Assembly (NCBI RefSeq): GCF_014836335.1
Contig: NZ_JACSRA010000001.1
Location: forward strand, 240,388-304,387
Reading direction: 5' to 3'
DNA: 64,000 bases
Source: Clostridium cibarium
GTDB taxonomy: Bacteria; Bacillota; Clostridia; Clostridiales; Clostridiaceae
Position numbers and translations under genes: made by a program. The notes below the pieces were generated by a model. The model made no database searches, was not told the origin of the DNA, and worked only from the letters and a program-made list of their open reading frames with translations. This document shows positions 48,501 to 56,277 of this stretch, piece after piece (positions within the stretch are counted from its first letter, which is position 1; each line of letters starts with the position of its first letter).

Positions 48501-48547
48501 ATGTAATAGATGAAAATGGTATTGCTAGTAAAAATTTAGTTCTTTAG
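39551..48547 (+). CDS. Giant secreted choline/glucan-binding repeat protein, 2998 residues
   Basis: Tandem paralogue of the preceding gene, with AAAGGAG 9 nt before ATG. A signal-like N-terminus (MLKNKFTLIMSSIYIAGS) and a Ser/Asn-rich linker to about residue 230 precede some 130 binding repeats. The usual cut site is altered (STPNFEYGK for STPTFAYSK), so signal cleavage is less certain. Internal near-identical duplications are visible: 729 bp apart (from about 42201 and 42930), 777 bp apart (44144 and 44921) and 363 bp apart (47031 and 47394). The last about 150 residues closely match the other giant protein. No enzyme domain is present. Role as for its neighbour. Confidence 0.88.
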   Translation: MLKNKFTLIMSSIYIAGSISTPNFEYGKLVKSLSNVEKNNSSYSDFLSLNNHNLFNELTKSSNADDNTATNTIASKDVNNGNSTLQPSNVMKSNNTDFSEEPNLNSVENNSPSLDNSSNKEDVSTKVASSSASNSSSNQFSPASNENVSEKIDSKSTSDAKSNLVNAPNNEDSKELISSSSGTNTQEIQKSSKSQNNYSETSTRTNAISGNISNSMSSNINTNDDTTKKTGWDIVNGKHYYYVNGVMQTGFKSINKSTYYFNADGVMQTGFIDFENNKYYFNSNGVMQTGLVNINNTFYGFSDDGKLLTGLQTIDGSTYFFNTSGIRQVGFVTYNNDKYYFNSNGIMQTGLVNINNTFYGFGANGKLLTGLQNINGNTYFFNASGIRQVGFVTYNNDKYYFNSNGVMQTGLVNINNTFYGFGADGKLLTGLQNINGNTYFFNTSGIRQTGWITINGKDYFFNTSGIMTENWVINDNKCSFYIDGVMQTGLLSINNKYYYFDTNGIMQTGIQNVNGKTYYFNDNGIRQNGWITYNNDKYYFDSNYNIQNGLVIIGSYYYGFNSDGKLLTGLQTINGKTYFFNTSGIRQNGWININGKDYFFDNNGVATQNWVINDNKYYYYINSVMQTGFIYINGKYYYFDSNGVMQTGLQTINGNTYLFDSNGVRQTGWITIDGKDYYFESNGLMTRYWITKDNKYYYYVINSMQTGCISINGKYYGFDDNGIMLTGWQVINNNTYYFNDNGIAQTRFINHLGKTYYFNPSNAVMLTGFVYDNYQYYYFNNNGEMQTGWINLGSYRYYLNESGIRVTGLQTIDGNTYFFNSNGTMCTSLVTINNKTYGFNKDGIMLTGWQNINNNLYYFTSDGTAQTGLFTYLNKTYYFHPTAGNMLYGFQYINNKYYYFGYDGTMQTGWIKYGSTYYYLDASGIRLTGWQTINGIKYYFDANGAMQNNCAISINNTYYGFDNAGHLVSGFQVFGTNMYYFNPDGSAKTGFVTYLGKTYYFHPSNACAQYGFQNINSNIYYFDTDGVMLTGWINVGSNRYYLNESGIRLTGWQTIDDNKYYFDGNGTMSTITANVNGKIFGFSKNGIMLTGWQNINNNIYYFTSDGSAQTGLFTYLNKTYYFHPTSGNMLYGFQYINNKYYYFGYDGTMQTGWIKYGSTYYYLDSSGVRLTGWQTINGTKYYFDANGAMQNNCVISINNTYYGFDNAGHLVSGFQVFGTNMYYFNPDGSAKTGLVTYLNKTYYFSPSNACAQYGFQNISNNVYYLGIDGIMQTGWLNISSTRYYLNESGIRLTGWQTIDGDKYYFDYNGIMLTGVRNINGKYYGFSSNGIMLTGWQYIDGNTYYINSDGVANTGFITYLGQTYYFNPSNACMQLGSMILNGTSYFFYPNGIMKTASDSTSKLVTGWIKEGSYRYYVNSTGTRLTGLQTIDGNKYYFNTNGIMLTGVQNIAGKYYGFNNNGAMLFGLQTIYGNTYYFDSNGIAQTGFITLSGKTYYFNPYNAVMLTGVQTINNNIYHFNTDGIMQTGWISTYYVTSYYYSRYNYGTIYHLDRYYLNSSGIAQKGLQTIDGKNYYFNSNGVLLTGVQNINGKYYGFDNNGAMLFGLQKINGNLYYFDTNGIAQTGFITLSGEKHYFDPSYAYMQVGLITINNNIYYFDNNGVLQTGWVTSGGSTYYFNESGIKVIGLQIINGIKYYFNSNGVMLTGVQTINGKYYGFDNNGVMLFGLQFINGNTYFFDANGIAQTGFVTLSGRTYYFNPYNATMQMGLQNINNNIYYFNANGFIQTGWTSKYYVTSYYYSRYNYGTIYHLDRYYLNSSGIAQKGFQTIDDRNYYFDSNGVLLTGVQKINGKYYGFDNNGAMLFGLQKINGNLYYFDTDGIAQTGFITLSGEKHYFDPSYAYMQVGFITIDKNVYYFDSNGVLQTGWIKSGGNTYYFNESGVKLTGLQTINGINYYFDTNGIMLTGVQNINGNFYGFNNDGTMMYGWHSINGYNYYFNVDGKAKTGWVPYSGKMYYSHPSYGYMMIGFVNINNNTYYFDTNGVMQTGFITVGSYKYYLNLSGIKQTGFRTIDGKTYYFNPNNSGIMQTGSTLLINGSYYGFDDNGIMLTGLQMLNGNTYCFNSDGIAKTGWITIDSNKYYFNSYGARVYGLQSIDGHIYYFNSNGLIQTGIVHINGYIYAFDNNGFMLTGLQTIDGHTYYFNTNGIAITGFTTINSNRYYFSPTLGYKLTGLVNINNYFYYFNDDGILQTGFITIDSKKYYFNPSGIRQTGWLVLNSNKYYFDANGIMATNIQTINGYIYGFDVNGIMLTGMQTIDDHTYNFNADGTAKTGWTVISDKTYYFSPTLGYKLTGFITVNNNSYYLDNTGALQTGWVTVDSNRYYLNSSGIRQTGFLTLDNKKYYFNENGIMQTGFLTINNSTYYFDNEGVMQTGWITVNYNKYHLDASGAMQIGWLTLNNNKYYFNSNGVMLTGITSINNNFYGFNSDGIMLTGIQSINGHTYYFNSDGIANTGLIALSDKTYYFSPSLGYKLTGFQTINDKTYYFDSDGAMQTGWITVGYNKYYLDTSGAMQTGWLTLANNKYYFNSNGSMATGAISINNNFYGFGSDGIMLTGIQSINGHTYYFNSDGVANTSLITLLDKTYYFSPSLGYKLTGFQTINDKTYYFDSDGVMQTGWITVSYNKYYLDASGAMQTGWLTLNNNKYYLNSNGAMLTGIVYIDNKYYGFNSDGIMLTGIQSINNNTYYFNENGTMFTGWFKDENFSQHYFNSNGIMLTGWQNLNNNKYYFSSDGAMQTGFITYNASKYFLNTDGIMQTGWQTIDNHRYYFAQTGIMQTGVITINGSNYGFSDAGIMLTGWQTINSKIYCFNSTGIAKTGWLNYRGKTYYFDPQYAYMVTGFRNITGKTYYFNETGIMQTGVISINGTFYGFNSLGFLLTGWQSINSNIYYFNPDGSAPKGLQSINGYLYYFYPDKGYAARNTTITIDNVNYVIDENGIASKNLVL

Positions 48548-48590
48548 ATTTTACAAAGCAAGCTGAATTTTACGAAAAAATATTTTTGAT

Positions 48591-48630
48591 AAAGAACCAT
48601 ATAAATCAAAAGATTTATATGGTTCTTTTT
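48591..48630 (+). terminator. Terminator of the second giant gene
   Basis: AAAGAACCATATAAATC pairs perfectly with 48612-48628 across a 4-nt loop, followed by further T residues. Confidence 0.9.
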
Positions 48631-48685
48631 AAGTATATCTACTGCTTTTGTATATAATTATATTTTTTTCACTTTTTATCATTAT

Positions 48686-48714
48686 TTGACATACTTCTTT
48701 TGTCGTTGTATTCT
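48686..48714 (+). promoter_or_regulatory. Promoter of the first phosphoesterase gene
   Basis: TTGACA, a 17-nt spacer and TATTCT. Its position inside the longest ORF shows that the upstream in-frame ATG at 48686 cannot be the true start. Confidence 0.75.
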
Positions 48715-48775
48715 TAAAATATATAATTTATTTATTATATATTTTATAAAATTTAACTTAACAGGGGGTAAAACA

Positions 48776-49825
48776 ATGAAAAAACACAAAAGTTTATTAA
48801 CATTATTAATTGCAACTATTTCAACGATAGGGCTTATATCTGTAACACCAACTGCAGCAAGCGCTGCATACTCATTCGATGTCATTTCTGACACTCATAT
48901 AGGACCTGATGATGATCCTTCACCTAATGGTGCTTTTCATCCTAATGCAAATCTAAACACTACCTTTGAATCTATAAAAAATAACATAAAAAACGGAAAA
49001 TATAAAAATGAACAATGTATTGTTATAAATGGTGATGTTGTCGATAACTCTCAACAATCATCATATAATAAATTATATAATATAGTAAATCAACAAAAGG
49101 ATGGTCTTCCATACATATATTTTAATATTGGTAATCATGAATATGATGCTAATCCTTATGTTCAACCAAATATTATAGAAGACTTTCATACAGGTCTTAA
49201 TAGATTTAACAGTAATACAAATAATATTCGAAAACTTCTAAGTGCAAATACAAAGGGTAAAGTAACTGATACTGATCGTGATAATTCATATGATATTCAA
49301 TATATTAATAATAAAAATGATAGGCTTTTATTCCTAGGTACTGATGAAATACCTACTAATCCTTGCGCTGCTTACCTTAATCCTGATACTCAACTTAATT
49401 GGCTACAAGGTAGAATTCAAGATAATACAAACGAGGGTGGAGATTCAAAAAAACCTATGTTTATCTTTTTACACCAACCATTATATCAAACAACTTATGG
49501 ATCTACTTTTGATGATTGGGGATACCTTTATCCAAATAACACCACCTATGTTAAGCAGTGGTTAACTGGACACCCTGAAATCGTAGTATTTACTGGCCAT
49601 ACTCATGAACAATTTAAAGAAAATGATGAATGGAATAGCGATAATTTCTTTTCTTTAGGGGATAATTCTGCTAGTATATTTAATGTTCCTTCAATTGGAA
49701 ATGATTCAGGCAAAGGCCCTCAAGGATATCATATTACAGTTTATAGCGACGGCATAGTTGTAACAGGCGTTAGATATACAAATGCCGGTTGTCAAATAGT
49801 AAATACACGTACTGTTGATTTCTAG
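48776..49825 (+). CDS. Secreted calcineurin-like metallophosphoesterase
   Basis: 349 residues from ATG 48776, chosen because AGGGGG lies just upstream and a signal peptide starts there (MKKHKSLLTLLIATIS..., cut after ASA, residue 30). All metallophosphoesterase motifs are present: ISDTHIG (Asp39, His41), INGDVVDN, NIGNHEYD, FLHQPLY and FTGHTHEQ, the ligands of a dinuclear metal site. It hydrolyses an unknown phosphoester outside the cell; nucleotides, teichoic acid or phosphocholine are possible. A paralogue lies at 55006-56034 on the far side of polC, and each copy is followed by a terminator and a small RNA element. Confidence 0.92.
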   Translation: MKKHKSLLTLLIATISTIGLISVTPTAASAAYSFDVISDTHIGPDDDPSPNGAFHPNANLNTTFESIKNNIKNGKYKNEQCIVINGDVVDNSQQSSYNKLYNIVNQQKDGLPYIYFNIGNHEYDANPYVQPNIIEDFHTGLNRFNSNTNNIRKLLSANTKGKVTDTDRDNSYDIQYINNKNDRLLFLGTDEIPTNPCAAYLNPDTQLNWLQGRIQDNTNEGGDSKKPMFIFLHQPLYQTTYGSTFDDWGYLYPNNTTYVKQWLTGHPEIVVFTGHTHEQFKENDEWNSDNFFSLGDNSASIFNVPSIGNDSGKGPQGYHITVYSDGIVVTGVRYTNAGCQIVNTRTVDF

Positions 49826-49845
49826 AAATTTAATAATAAAATTTA

Positions 49846-49890
49846 AAAGAGGATATTATTGAGCACTTTCTCATAATATCCTCTTTATTT
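49846..49890 (+). terminator. Terminator of the first phosphoesterase gene
   Basis: A 17-bp stem with one bulged T: AAAGAGGATATTAT-T-GAG pairs with 49870-49886 across a 6-nt loop, followed by an interrupted T-run (TTTATTTATTT). Confidence 0.88.
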
Positions 49891-50002
49891 ATTTCCATAA
49901 TAAGTTCCTCTACTATTATATGCATTAATTTTTCTTCCATATTTCATAGCTCTAAACGAAACTGCCACATCTTTGTCATAATATACTTCTATAATTAGAC
50001 TC

Positions 50003-50091
50003 ATAAAGTAGTTAAAGCATTATTTGTTTCTCTTTAAAAATTCATTTTTTAGAATGGCTTATCTCCCCCTTATGTTAAGCCATTCTTTTTT
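50003..50091 (+). ncRNA. Small RNA candidate B, C-rich-loop family
   Basis: About 89 nt. TATAAT at 49990-49995 is the -10. The RNA begins ATAAAGTAGTTAAAG, then CATTATTTGTTTCTCT; here hairpin 1 is weak. Hairpin 2 is GAATGGCTT/AAGCCATTC with a loop holding ATCTCCCCCTTATG, ending in six T. It has its own terminator and promoter and lies between converging genes, so it is not simply the 3' end of the phosphoesterase mRNA. Loop CCCCC plus GTTAA can pair with the TTAAC-A-GGGGG start region of the phosphoesterase upstream of it (inference). Confidence 0.65.
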
Positions 50092-50170
50092 ATTTATATT
50101 TAATTAAGGCATTATCTTTTTTCATTCTTAAAACTTTCTCATATTCAATTTACTTATTAAATAATTATTA

Positions 50171-50226
50171 AAAAATTTCCCTTCATAGAAATAGTTTTAT
50201 TATTTAAAACTATTTACTATAAAGGG
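50171..50226 (-). terminator. Terminator of polC
   Basis: An about 21-bp imperfect hairpin (CCCTT...AAGGG outer arms, perfect 11-bp AAATAGTTTTA inner stem), followed on the minus strand by AAATTTTTT. The remaining bases 50092-50170 and 50227-50327 show nothing else. Confidence 0.7.
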
Positions 50227-50327
50227 ATAATATCATTATGAAGAATGCTTTTTCTATTTATTTTATATAACAAACTCCATAGTATTTTCTCTGTATGCTA
50301 TTCACATGAAATTTTTAATTGCTTACA

Positions 50328-53300
50328 CTACATAAGACCATCGAAAAAGCACATTTGATCACTTTCTGGAAGACCTCTTAAGCAATCGAATCTTCTAAGC
50401 AAATCTATAGCAGCATTTCCAATCTTTGAACGTTTCTTTACATCCTCTATTGAATTAAATGTTTTTTCTTTAGCAGCACTTGCTATACTTTCCGCTGCCA
50501 CATTCCCCATACCTGATATACTATTTAAAGATGGTCTTATGCCTTCCTCCTCAAGTTGGAACTTTGTAGCATGAGATTTATATAAATCAATTGGAAGAAA
50601 TTTAATTCCTCTCTCATACATCTCAAGAACTATCTCTAAATCATCGTACATATCTTTATCCTTAGGTCCAGCTTCATTACCCATAGCTTGGATTTCCTTC
50701 ATCTTTTCCTTAACTTTTTCTTTTCCAAAAATCATAAATTCGGCATCAAAAGCCTTTGCTCTAATACTAAAGTATGTTGCATAATAAGCCTTAGGTATAT
50801 GAACCTTAAACCAAGCTATTCTAAAGGCCATCATTACATAAGCTGCAGCATGGGCTTTAGGGAACATGTATTTTATTTTTTTACAAGATTCTATATACCA
50901 CTCTGGCACATCATTTTCTCTCATTAATTCTTCATACTCTCCCCATTTAGGTTCCTTTAATGCTTTTCCCTTACGGACAGTTTCCATTATCTTAAAGGCA
51001 GTGTTTGGTGGAAGCCCTTTTTTAATTAAATAAACCATAATATCATCTCTTGTACATACTGCATCACTTATGCTGGTAATTACTCCATTATCAATTAAGT
51101 CCTTAGCATTTCCAAGCCATACGTCCGTACCATGAGAAAGACCTGATATACATAATAAATCAGAAAAAGTTCTTGGCTTTGTATCTACAAGCATTCCTCT
51201 AACAAACTTAGTACCAAACTCCGGAATCCCAAAGGTTCCAACCTGTGAATTTATCTGCTGCGGAGTTACCCCAAGAGCCTCTGTAGAGAAGAATAAGGAC
51301 ATAGTTTCTTTATCATCCATAGGTATCTCATGCGGATCAACTCCAGTTAAGTCTTGAAGCATTCTTATAACTGTTGGATCATCGTGTCCTAGTATATCGA
51401 GCTTCAAAAGATTTTGGTCAATTGAGTGATAATCAAAATGGGTTGTTATAATATCTGAATTAGGATCATCTGCTGGATGCTGTACGGGACAAAATTCAAA
51501 GATTTCTCTTCCCTTTGGCACAACTATAATCCCCCCTGGATGCTGTCCAGAAGTTCTTTTTATACCAGTACACCCTGTTGAAATTCTTATTGTCTCTGCC
51601 TTATTTATTGGAATATTCTTCTCATCATAATATTTTTTAACATACCCAAAAGCTGTCTTTTCAGCTATAGTACCTATGGTTCCAGCCTTAAATGTTGTAC
51701 CTTTCCCAAATATAACCTCTGTATATCTATGAGCTTTTGCTTGATATTCTCCTGAGAAGTTTAAATCTATATCAGGTTCCTTATCCCCATTAAACCCTAA
51801 GAAAGTTTCAAATGGTATATCTATCCCATCCTTATGTAGATTTTCTCCACAAACAGGACATACTTTATCAGGTAAATCGAAACCATTTAATACACCATAA
51901 TCTTCAAAGTCGGAATACTTACATTTGGCACATCTATAATGTGGTGGAAGTGCATTAACTTCTGTTATACCAGTCATATTGGCAACAAAAGAAGATCCTA
52001 CAGATCCTCTAGACCCAACCAAGTATCCATCTTCATTTGATTTCCACACCAATTTTTGAGCTATAATATACATTACTGAGAATCCATTTTTTATGATTGA
52101 ATCAAGTTCTTTATCAAGTCTTGCCTGAACGATTTCTGGTAGTGGATCTCCATAAAGTTCATGTGCCTTTCCATATGCAATATCCTTAATTGTCTGCTCA
52201 CAACCTTCAATATGTGGCGGACATTTTTCTGGAGATATAGGACTTATTGGCTCACACATATCTGCTATCTTATTAGTGTTTGTAACTACAACCTCATAAG
52301 CTTTTTCTCTTCCTAAATAAGAAAATTCTTTAAGCATTTCTTCTGTTGTTCTTAAATATAATGGTGCTTGCTCATCTGCATCTTTAAATCCCTGTCCTGC
52401 TTCTAATATACGTCTATATATTTCATCCTCAGGATCTAAGAAGTGAACGTCTCCTGTTGCAACTACTGGCTTATTTAATTTTTCTGCAAGTCCTATTATT
52501 TTTTTATTAATCTCTTGTATATATTCTTTATTTGGTACTTGCCCCTGCCTTACTAAATAATCATTATTTCCTAGAGGTTGAACTTCTAAATAATCATAGT
52601 ACTTTGCAATTTCTTCTATCTGCTCATCAGATCTTCCTAGAAGAATTGATTGAAATAGCTCTCCTTCACTACAAGCACTTCCAAGAATTAAACCTTCTGA
52701 ATATTTTTCATACATACTCTTTAAAATACGTGGTTTTTTATAAAAATAATCTAAATGAGAGTATGATACAAGCTTGTAAAGATTCTTTAATCCTACATAA
52801 TCCTTTGCTAAAATTATAGCATGATAAGTCTTAACCTTTTTATAAGATACTTTCTTAGATTCTTCATCAGAAGCATATATATCAATATCTTCTAAAGTCT
52901 GCGCTCCTCTTTCCTTTAACTTGTCAATCATTATGTTAAATACCTTAACTGTAGTATCAACATCATCTAAAGCTCTATGAGCTGCCTCAACCTTTATACC
53001 AAGATTCTTAGCAATTCTCCCTAATTTATAAGTTTTAAAATCCGGAAAAATTTCCTGTGCTAGTGATAATGTATCCATATAAGTAAAATCAAAATCGTAT
53101 CCTAAAACCCTTGCATTATGTTTTAGAAAATTAATATCAAATTCAGCATTATGAGCAACTAAAACAGTATCTTTAATAAAATCCAAAAGTTTAGGAAATA
53201 CCTGTTCTATAGTTTCCGCATCACTTACCATATCATCAGTTATATTAGTAACCTCTATAACCCTTGCAGGAATTGGCTTTTGAGGATTTACAAAACAGCT

Positions 53301-54686
53301 AAATTTATCTATAACCTTTCCATCCTTGACTTTCATAACACCTATTTCAGTAATTTTTTCTGTTACTGGGGAAAATCCCGTAGTTTCTAAATCTAAAACA
53401 CAATATGTAGTATCAATACTTTGACCTTTTATATTGGTTGTAGATGGCTTTTTATCAGGTGCTAAATAAGCTTCCACCCCATATATTACTTTCATATCTT
53501 TGTTATCTCTTCCAAGTAGCTTGTGTGCTTCAGGAAATGACTGTACAACTCCATGATCTGTTATGGCAATAGACTTCATTCCCCAGCTCATAGCCCTTTT
53601 AATCAAATCAGTAGCACTAGACATGGCATCCATCTGACTCATTTGTGTATGCATGTGAAGTTCTACCCTCTTCACCTCTGAATTATCTTGCCTTTTAACT
53701 CTCTTAATTCCATCTGTTTCAATTACAATATTTGCAATAAGTTCAACTTCATGAGAGAAATTGCTATACCCTGCATTTCCAGCAAGCTTAACCCCTTTCG
53801 CCTTTTTAAGTCTAGATAACACTTCTACTTCTTCACCAGGCTTGCAAAACACCTTACAAGTTAAAGAACTTGATCCATCATATAAATCAAAAGAAATCAA
53901 TGTTTTTCCACTTCTTAATTCCTTTGCTTCTATATTAGATATTTCTCCTTCTATTACTACTCTTCCTTCGTTTGGTGTAATATGGATTATTTTTACTACA
54001 GGATCTTTAATATTTGCACTTCTCCCCAAAATCAAGAATGGATTTCCTTTTTTACTATCTCCTTTACCTTTTGTTTCCTGATTATTTTCTTCAACTTTTT
54101 TAGATTGTTCAACAGCTGCATTAATATTTTGTATATTTTTGATCTCATTTTTTATATACTCCATCTCATTTGCACGTTTATCTTCTTCCATCCTTACTAT
54201 ATCTTCAACGCTTACTTTATCAATAAAATTTATATTATAAGTTTTGCCATACATATTTTTTATAACATTATGAATTTTTTTATCATATTCCATAGTTTTG
54301 AAAAAATTTGCTATTGGAATTCTAAAATTGAAGTTAATATTACTTCCCTCTACTTCATATTCACTATTATTCACTGCAGCCTTTAATACTGGATGCTTTT
54401 TCGCCATATAAAGTACAATGTTTTTCAACTCTTCTTCAATAGGTTTTACAGTTATTCCATCTGAATATTTTACAGTTATTCTAGAATCATTTAATTGAAA
54501 TTTTTCCTTTATAAATTTACTCAGTTTATCAATTTCTTCTATTTCAATATAATTGCCTGAACTAATTTCCATTTCTAAAATTCTAGTTCTCTTTCGTATA
54601 GCTACAGATTCTATAACGGCAGTATTTATGTTTCCATACATTTTATAATCACTAAAAACTTCGCCTACTCTTTTCATACTACTCAT
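50328..54686 (-). CDS. polC: DNA polymerase III alpha subunit, Gram-positive type
   Basis: A 1452-residue replicative polymerase of full family length. In order: an N-terminal domain (1-215), an OB-fold (about 225-330), and a PHP domain starting HMHTQMSQMDAMS (about 343). The 3'-5' exonuclease is inserted in it (VLDLETTGFSPVTEKITEIG, about 428 on, with HNAEFDINFL and HRALDDV). Next come the zinc-binding CAKCKYS...CPVCGE, the catalytic palm with PDIDLNFSG (about 972), fingers, and the C-terminal region. ATG at 54686 has AGAAGGATA upstream. It stands alone, flanked on both sides by secreted phosphoesterase genes rather than by rseP/ispG/rimP/nusA, its common neighbours in clostridia. Confidence 0.97.
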   Translation of the reverse strand: MSSMKRVGEVFSDYKMYGNINTAVIESVAIRKRTRILEMEISSGNYIEIEEIDKLSKFIKEKFQLNDSRITVKYSDGITVKPIEEELKNIVLYMAKKHPVLKAAVNNSEYEVEGSNINFNFRIPIANFFKTMEYDKKIHNVIKNMYGKTYNINFIDKVSVEDIVRMEEDKRANEMEYIKNEIKNIQNINAAVEQSKKVEENNQETKGKGDSKKGNPFLILGRSANIKDPVVKIIHITPNEGRVVIEGEISNIEAKELRSGKTLISFDLYDGSSSLTCKVFCKPGEEVEVLSRLKKAKGVKLAGNAGYSNFSHEVELIANIVIETDGIKRVKRQDNSEVKRVELHMHTQMSQMDAMSSATDLIKRAMSWGMKSIAITDHGVVQSFPEAHKLLGRDNKDMKVIYGVEAYLAPDKKPSTTNIKGQSIDTTYCVLDLETTGFSPVTEKITEIGVMKVKDGKVIDKFSCFVNPQKPIPARVIEVTNITDDMVSDAETIEQVFPKLLDFIKDTVLVAHNAEFDINFLKHNARVLGYDFDFTYMDTLSLAQEIFPDFKTYKLGRIAKNLGIKVEAAHRALDDVDTTVKVFNIMIDKLKERGAQTLEDIDIYASDEESKKVSYKKVKTYHAIILAKDYVGLKNLYKLVSYSHLDYFYKKPRILKSMYEKYSEGLILGSACSEGELFQSILLGRSDEQIEEIAKYYDYLEVQPLGNNDYLVRQGQVPNKEYIQEINKKIIGLAEKLNKPVVATGDVHFLDPEDEIYRRILEAGQGFKDADEQAPLYLRTTEEMLKEFSYLGREKAYEVVVTNTNKIADMCEPISPISPEKCPPHIEGCEQTIKDIAYGKAHELYGDPLPEIVQARLDKELDSIIKNGFSVMYIIAQKLVWKSNEDGYLVGSRGSVGSSFVANMTGITEVNALPPHYRCAKCKYSDFEDYGVLNGFDLPDKVCPVCGENLHKDGIDIPFETFLGFNGDKEPDIDLNFSGEYQAKAHRYTEVIFGKGTTFKAGTIGTIAEKTAFGYVKKYYDEKNIPINKAETIRISTGCTGIKRTSGQHPGGIIVVPKGREIFEFCPVQHPADDPNSDIITTHFDYHSIDQNLLKLDILGHDDPTVIRMLQDLTGVDPHEIPMDDKETMSLFFSTEALGVTPQQINSQVGTFGIPEFGTKFVRGMLVDTKPRTFSDLLCISGLSHGTDVWLGNAKDLIDNGVITSISDAVCTRDDIMVYLIKKGLPPNTAFKIMETVRKGKALKEPKWGEYEELMRENDVPEWYIESCKKIKYMFPKAHAAAYVMMAFRIAWFKVHIPKAYYATYFSIRAKAFDAEFMIFGKEKVKEKMKEIQAMGNEAGPKDKDMYDDLEIVLEMYERGIKFLPIDLYKSHATKFQLEEEGIRPSLNSISGMGNVAAESIASAAKEKTFNSIEDVKKRSKIGNAAIDLLRRFDCLRGLPESDQMCFFDGLM

Positions 54687-54923
54687 TATCCTTCTTTTTT
54701 AATTTTTTGTCATATTATTATTATCTATAGAATATATTTCATTTAATTTTATCACAAACACTTCCCATTTTGTATTCTTGAATATAATGAATAATTATTT
54801 TTTCGAACATTATGCCTCCACTAAATCATAATTTTAGCAATTTCTAATAATATTTCTATATTATTTAACTTATTATTCCTTATTATCTTACTTAGCTCTA
54901 TTCCCAACCCTTTGTGCCATGAT

Positions 54924-54952
54924 TTGACATTTTTTTATTATTGTTATATAAT
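54924..54952 (+). promoter_or_regulatory. Promoter of the second phosphoesterase gene
   Basis: TTGACA, a 17-nt spacer and TATAAT: a full consensus promoter. The rest of 54687-54923 is AT-rich and must hold the polC promoter; no other structure was seen. Confidence 0.82.
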
Positions 54953-55005
54953 TTCAATATTAAGTAAGTGTATTCTAATCACTTATAATAATTAGGGGGT
55001 AATCT

Positions 55006-56034
55006 ATGAAAAATAAAAAAATGTTTTTAAAAACTTTAATTGCAACTATCTCTACTATAGGATTAATTTCTGCAACATCAATTTCTGCAAGTGCAGCATA
55101 CTCATTCGACGTTATTTCTGATACGCATATAGGCGCTGATAAGTCCTGGGATACTTCTACGAAGTTAGAAACTACCTTCAATGCTATAAAATATTCTATG
55201 AAAAATTCCAGTTACTACAAAAATGAGCAGTGTATAGTAATTAATGGTGATGTAGTTGATAATTCTAAAACTGAAAATTATGATGAATTGAAGAGAATTG
55301 TGAAAAACTGCAAAAATGATCTTCCATTTGTATATTTTAATATTGGTAATCATGAATATGCATCCGAAAGCAGCCCATATACATTAGGACCTTATAGTTA
55401 CGGTCTTAACTTATTTAATAGCAGAATAAATGATATTCAAAGTTCTCTAGATACTAGAGGTATAGTAACAAATTTTCAACGTAATAACTCATATGATTCA
55501 CAATACATTAATAGCAAAAATGATAGACTTGCATTCTTAGGAACTGACGAAATACCTGTTAATCCATGTTCTTCAAGTCTTTCTAGTAATCAATTAAACT
55601 GGTTAACTTCATTTATTGGAGATAATACTTACGAAGGAAGTAAAACAGCCAAAGGTAGAAAACCTATGTTTATTTTCTCACATCAACCTGTATATGATAC
55701 AACTTATGGATCTAATTTTGATTCTTGGGGATACATCTATCCAAATAACAGTAATGTTATTAAAAGTGCACTAAGTGGTCATCCTGAAATTGTAATGTTC
55801 ACTGGACATACTCATAAACAATTTAGTAATAATGATGTATGGAATTTTGATAATTTCTATTCTTTAGGTGATTCATCATCTCAAATTTTTAGTGTTCCTT
55901 CAATTGGAGAAGTTGATAGCAATGGGCCTGAAGGATATCACGTTACAGTATACACTGATGGTATAGTTGTGACAGGTGTTAAATATACAAATGCTGGCTG
56001 TAAAACAATAAATACACGTACTGTTGATTTTTAA
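55006..56034 (+). CDS. Secreted calcineurin-like metallophosphoesterase, paralogue
   Basis: A 342-residue close paralogue of 48776-49825, with a signal peptide (MKNKKMFLKTLIATIS..., cut after ASA near residue 31). The same metal-site motifs are present: ISDTHIG, INGDVVDN, NIGNHEYA, FSHQPVY and FTGHTHKQ. Both proteins end NTRTVDF. A G-run site TTAGGGGG precedes ATG. Similarity runs from signal peptide to C-terminus, so it arose by whole-gene duplication around polC. Downstream are a terminator and small RNA element C, mirroring the first copy. Function as for the paralogue; substrate unknown. Confidence 0.92.
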   Translation: MKNKKMFLKTLIATISTIGLISATSISASAAYSFDVISDTHIGADKSWDTSTKLETTFNAIKYSMKNSSYYKNEQCIVINGDVVDNSKTENYDELKRIVKNCKNDLPFVYFNIGNHEYASESSPYTLGPYSYGLNLFNSRINDIQSSLDTRGIVTNFQRNNSYDSQYINSKNDRLAFLGTDEIPVNPCSSSLSSNQLNWLTSFIGDNTYEGSKTAKGRKPMFIFSHQPVYDTTYGSNFDSWGYIYPNNSNVIKSALSGHPEIVMFTGHTHKQFSNNDVWNFDNFYSLGDSSSQIFSVPSIGEVDSNGPEGYHVTVYTDGIVVTGVKYTNAGCKTINTRTVDF

Positions 56035-56101
56035 TAACAGATTATACTGAAAATAATTTAGATATAAATCGTTGTACTAAATCTTGTGTAAACTTAATAA
56101 A

Positions 56102-56153
56102 GACAACTTCTTCTTAACAAGAATAATTTATTATAAGAAGGAGTTGTTTTTTT
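56102..56153 (+). terminator. Terminator of the second phosphoesterase gene
   Basis: ACAACTTCTTCTTA pairs with TAAGAAGGAGTTGT (one G-U) across a 17-nt loop, followed by seven T. Confidence 0.88.
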
Positions 56154-56277
56154 ATACTAAATTCTCCAAAAGAATTGTTAACAAATTATATAAAAAAGAA
56201 GAACTTAATTACTTCTACTTTTAAATATTTTATTCATTTCACATTATATTCCCACAATATCCTTATATAATAAAGCC

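Noticed and set aside
48686..48775. 30-residue N-terminal extension of the first phosphoesterase
   Set aside because: It overlaps the promoter and lacks a ribosome binding site; the signal peptide begins at 48776.
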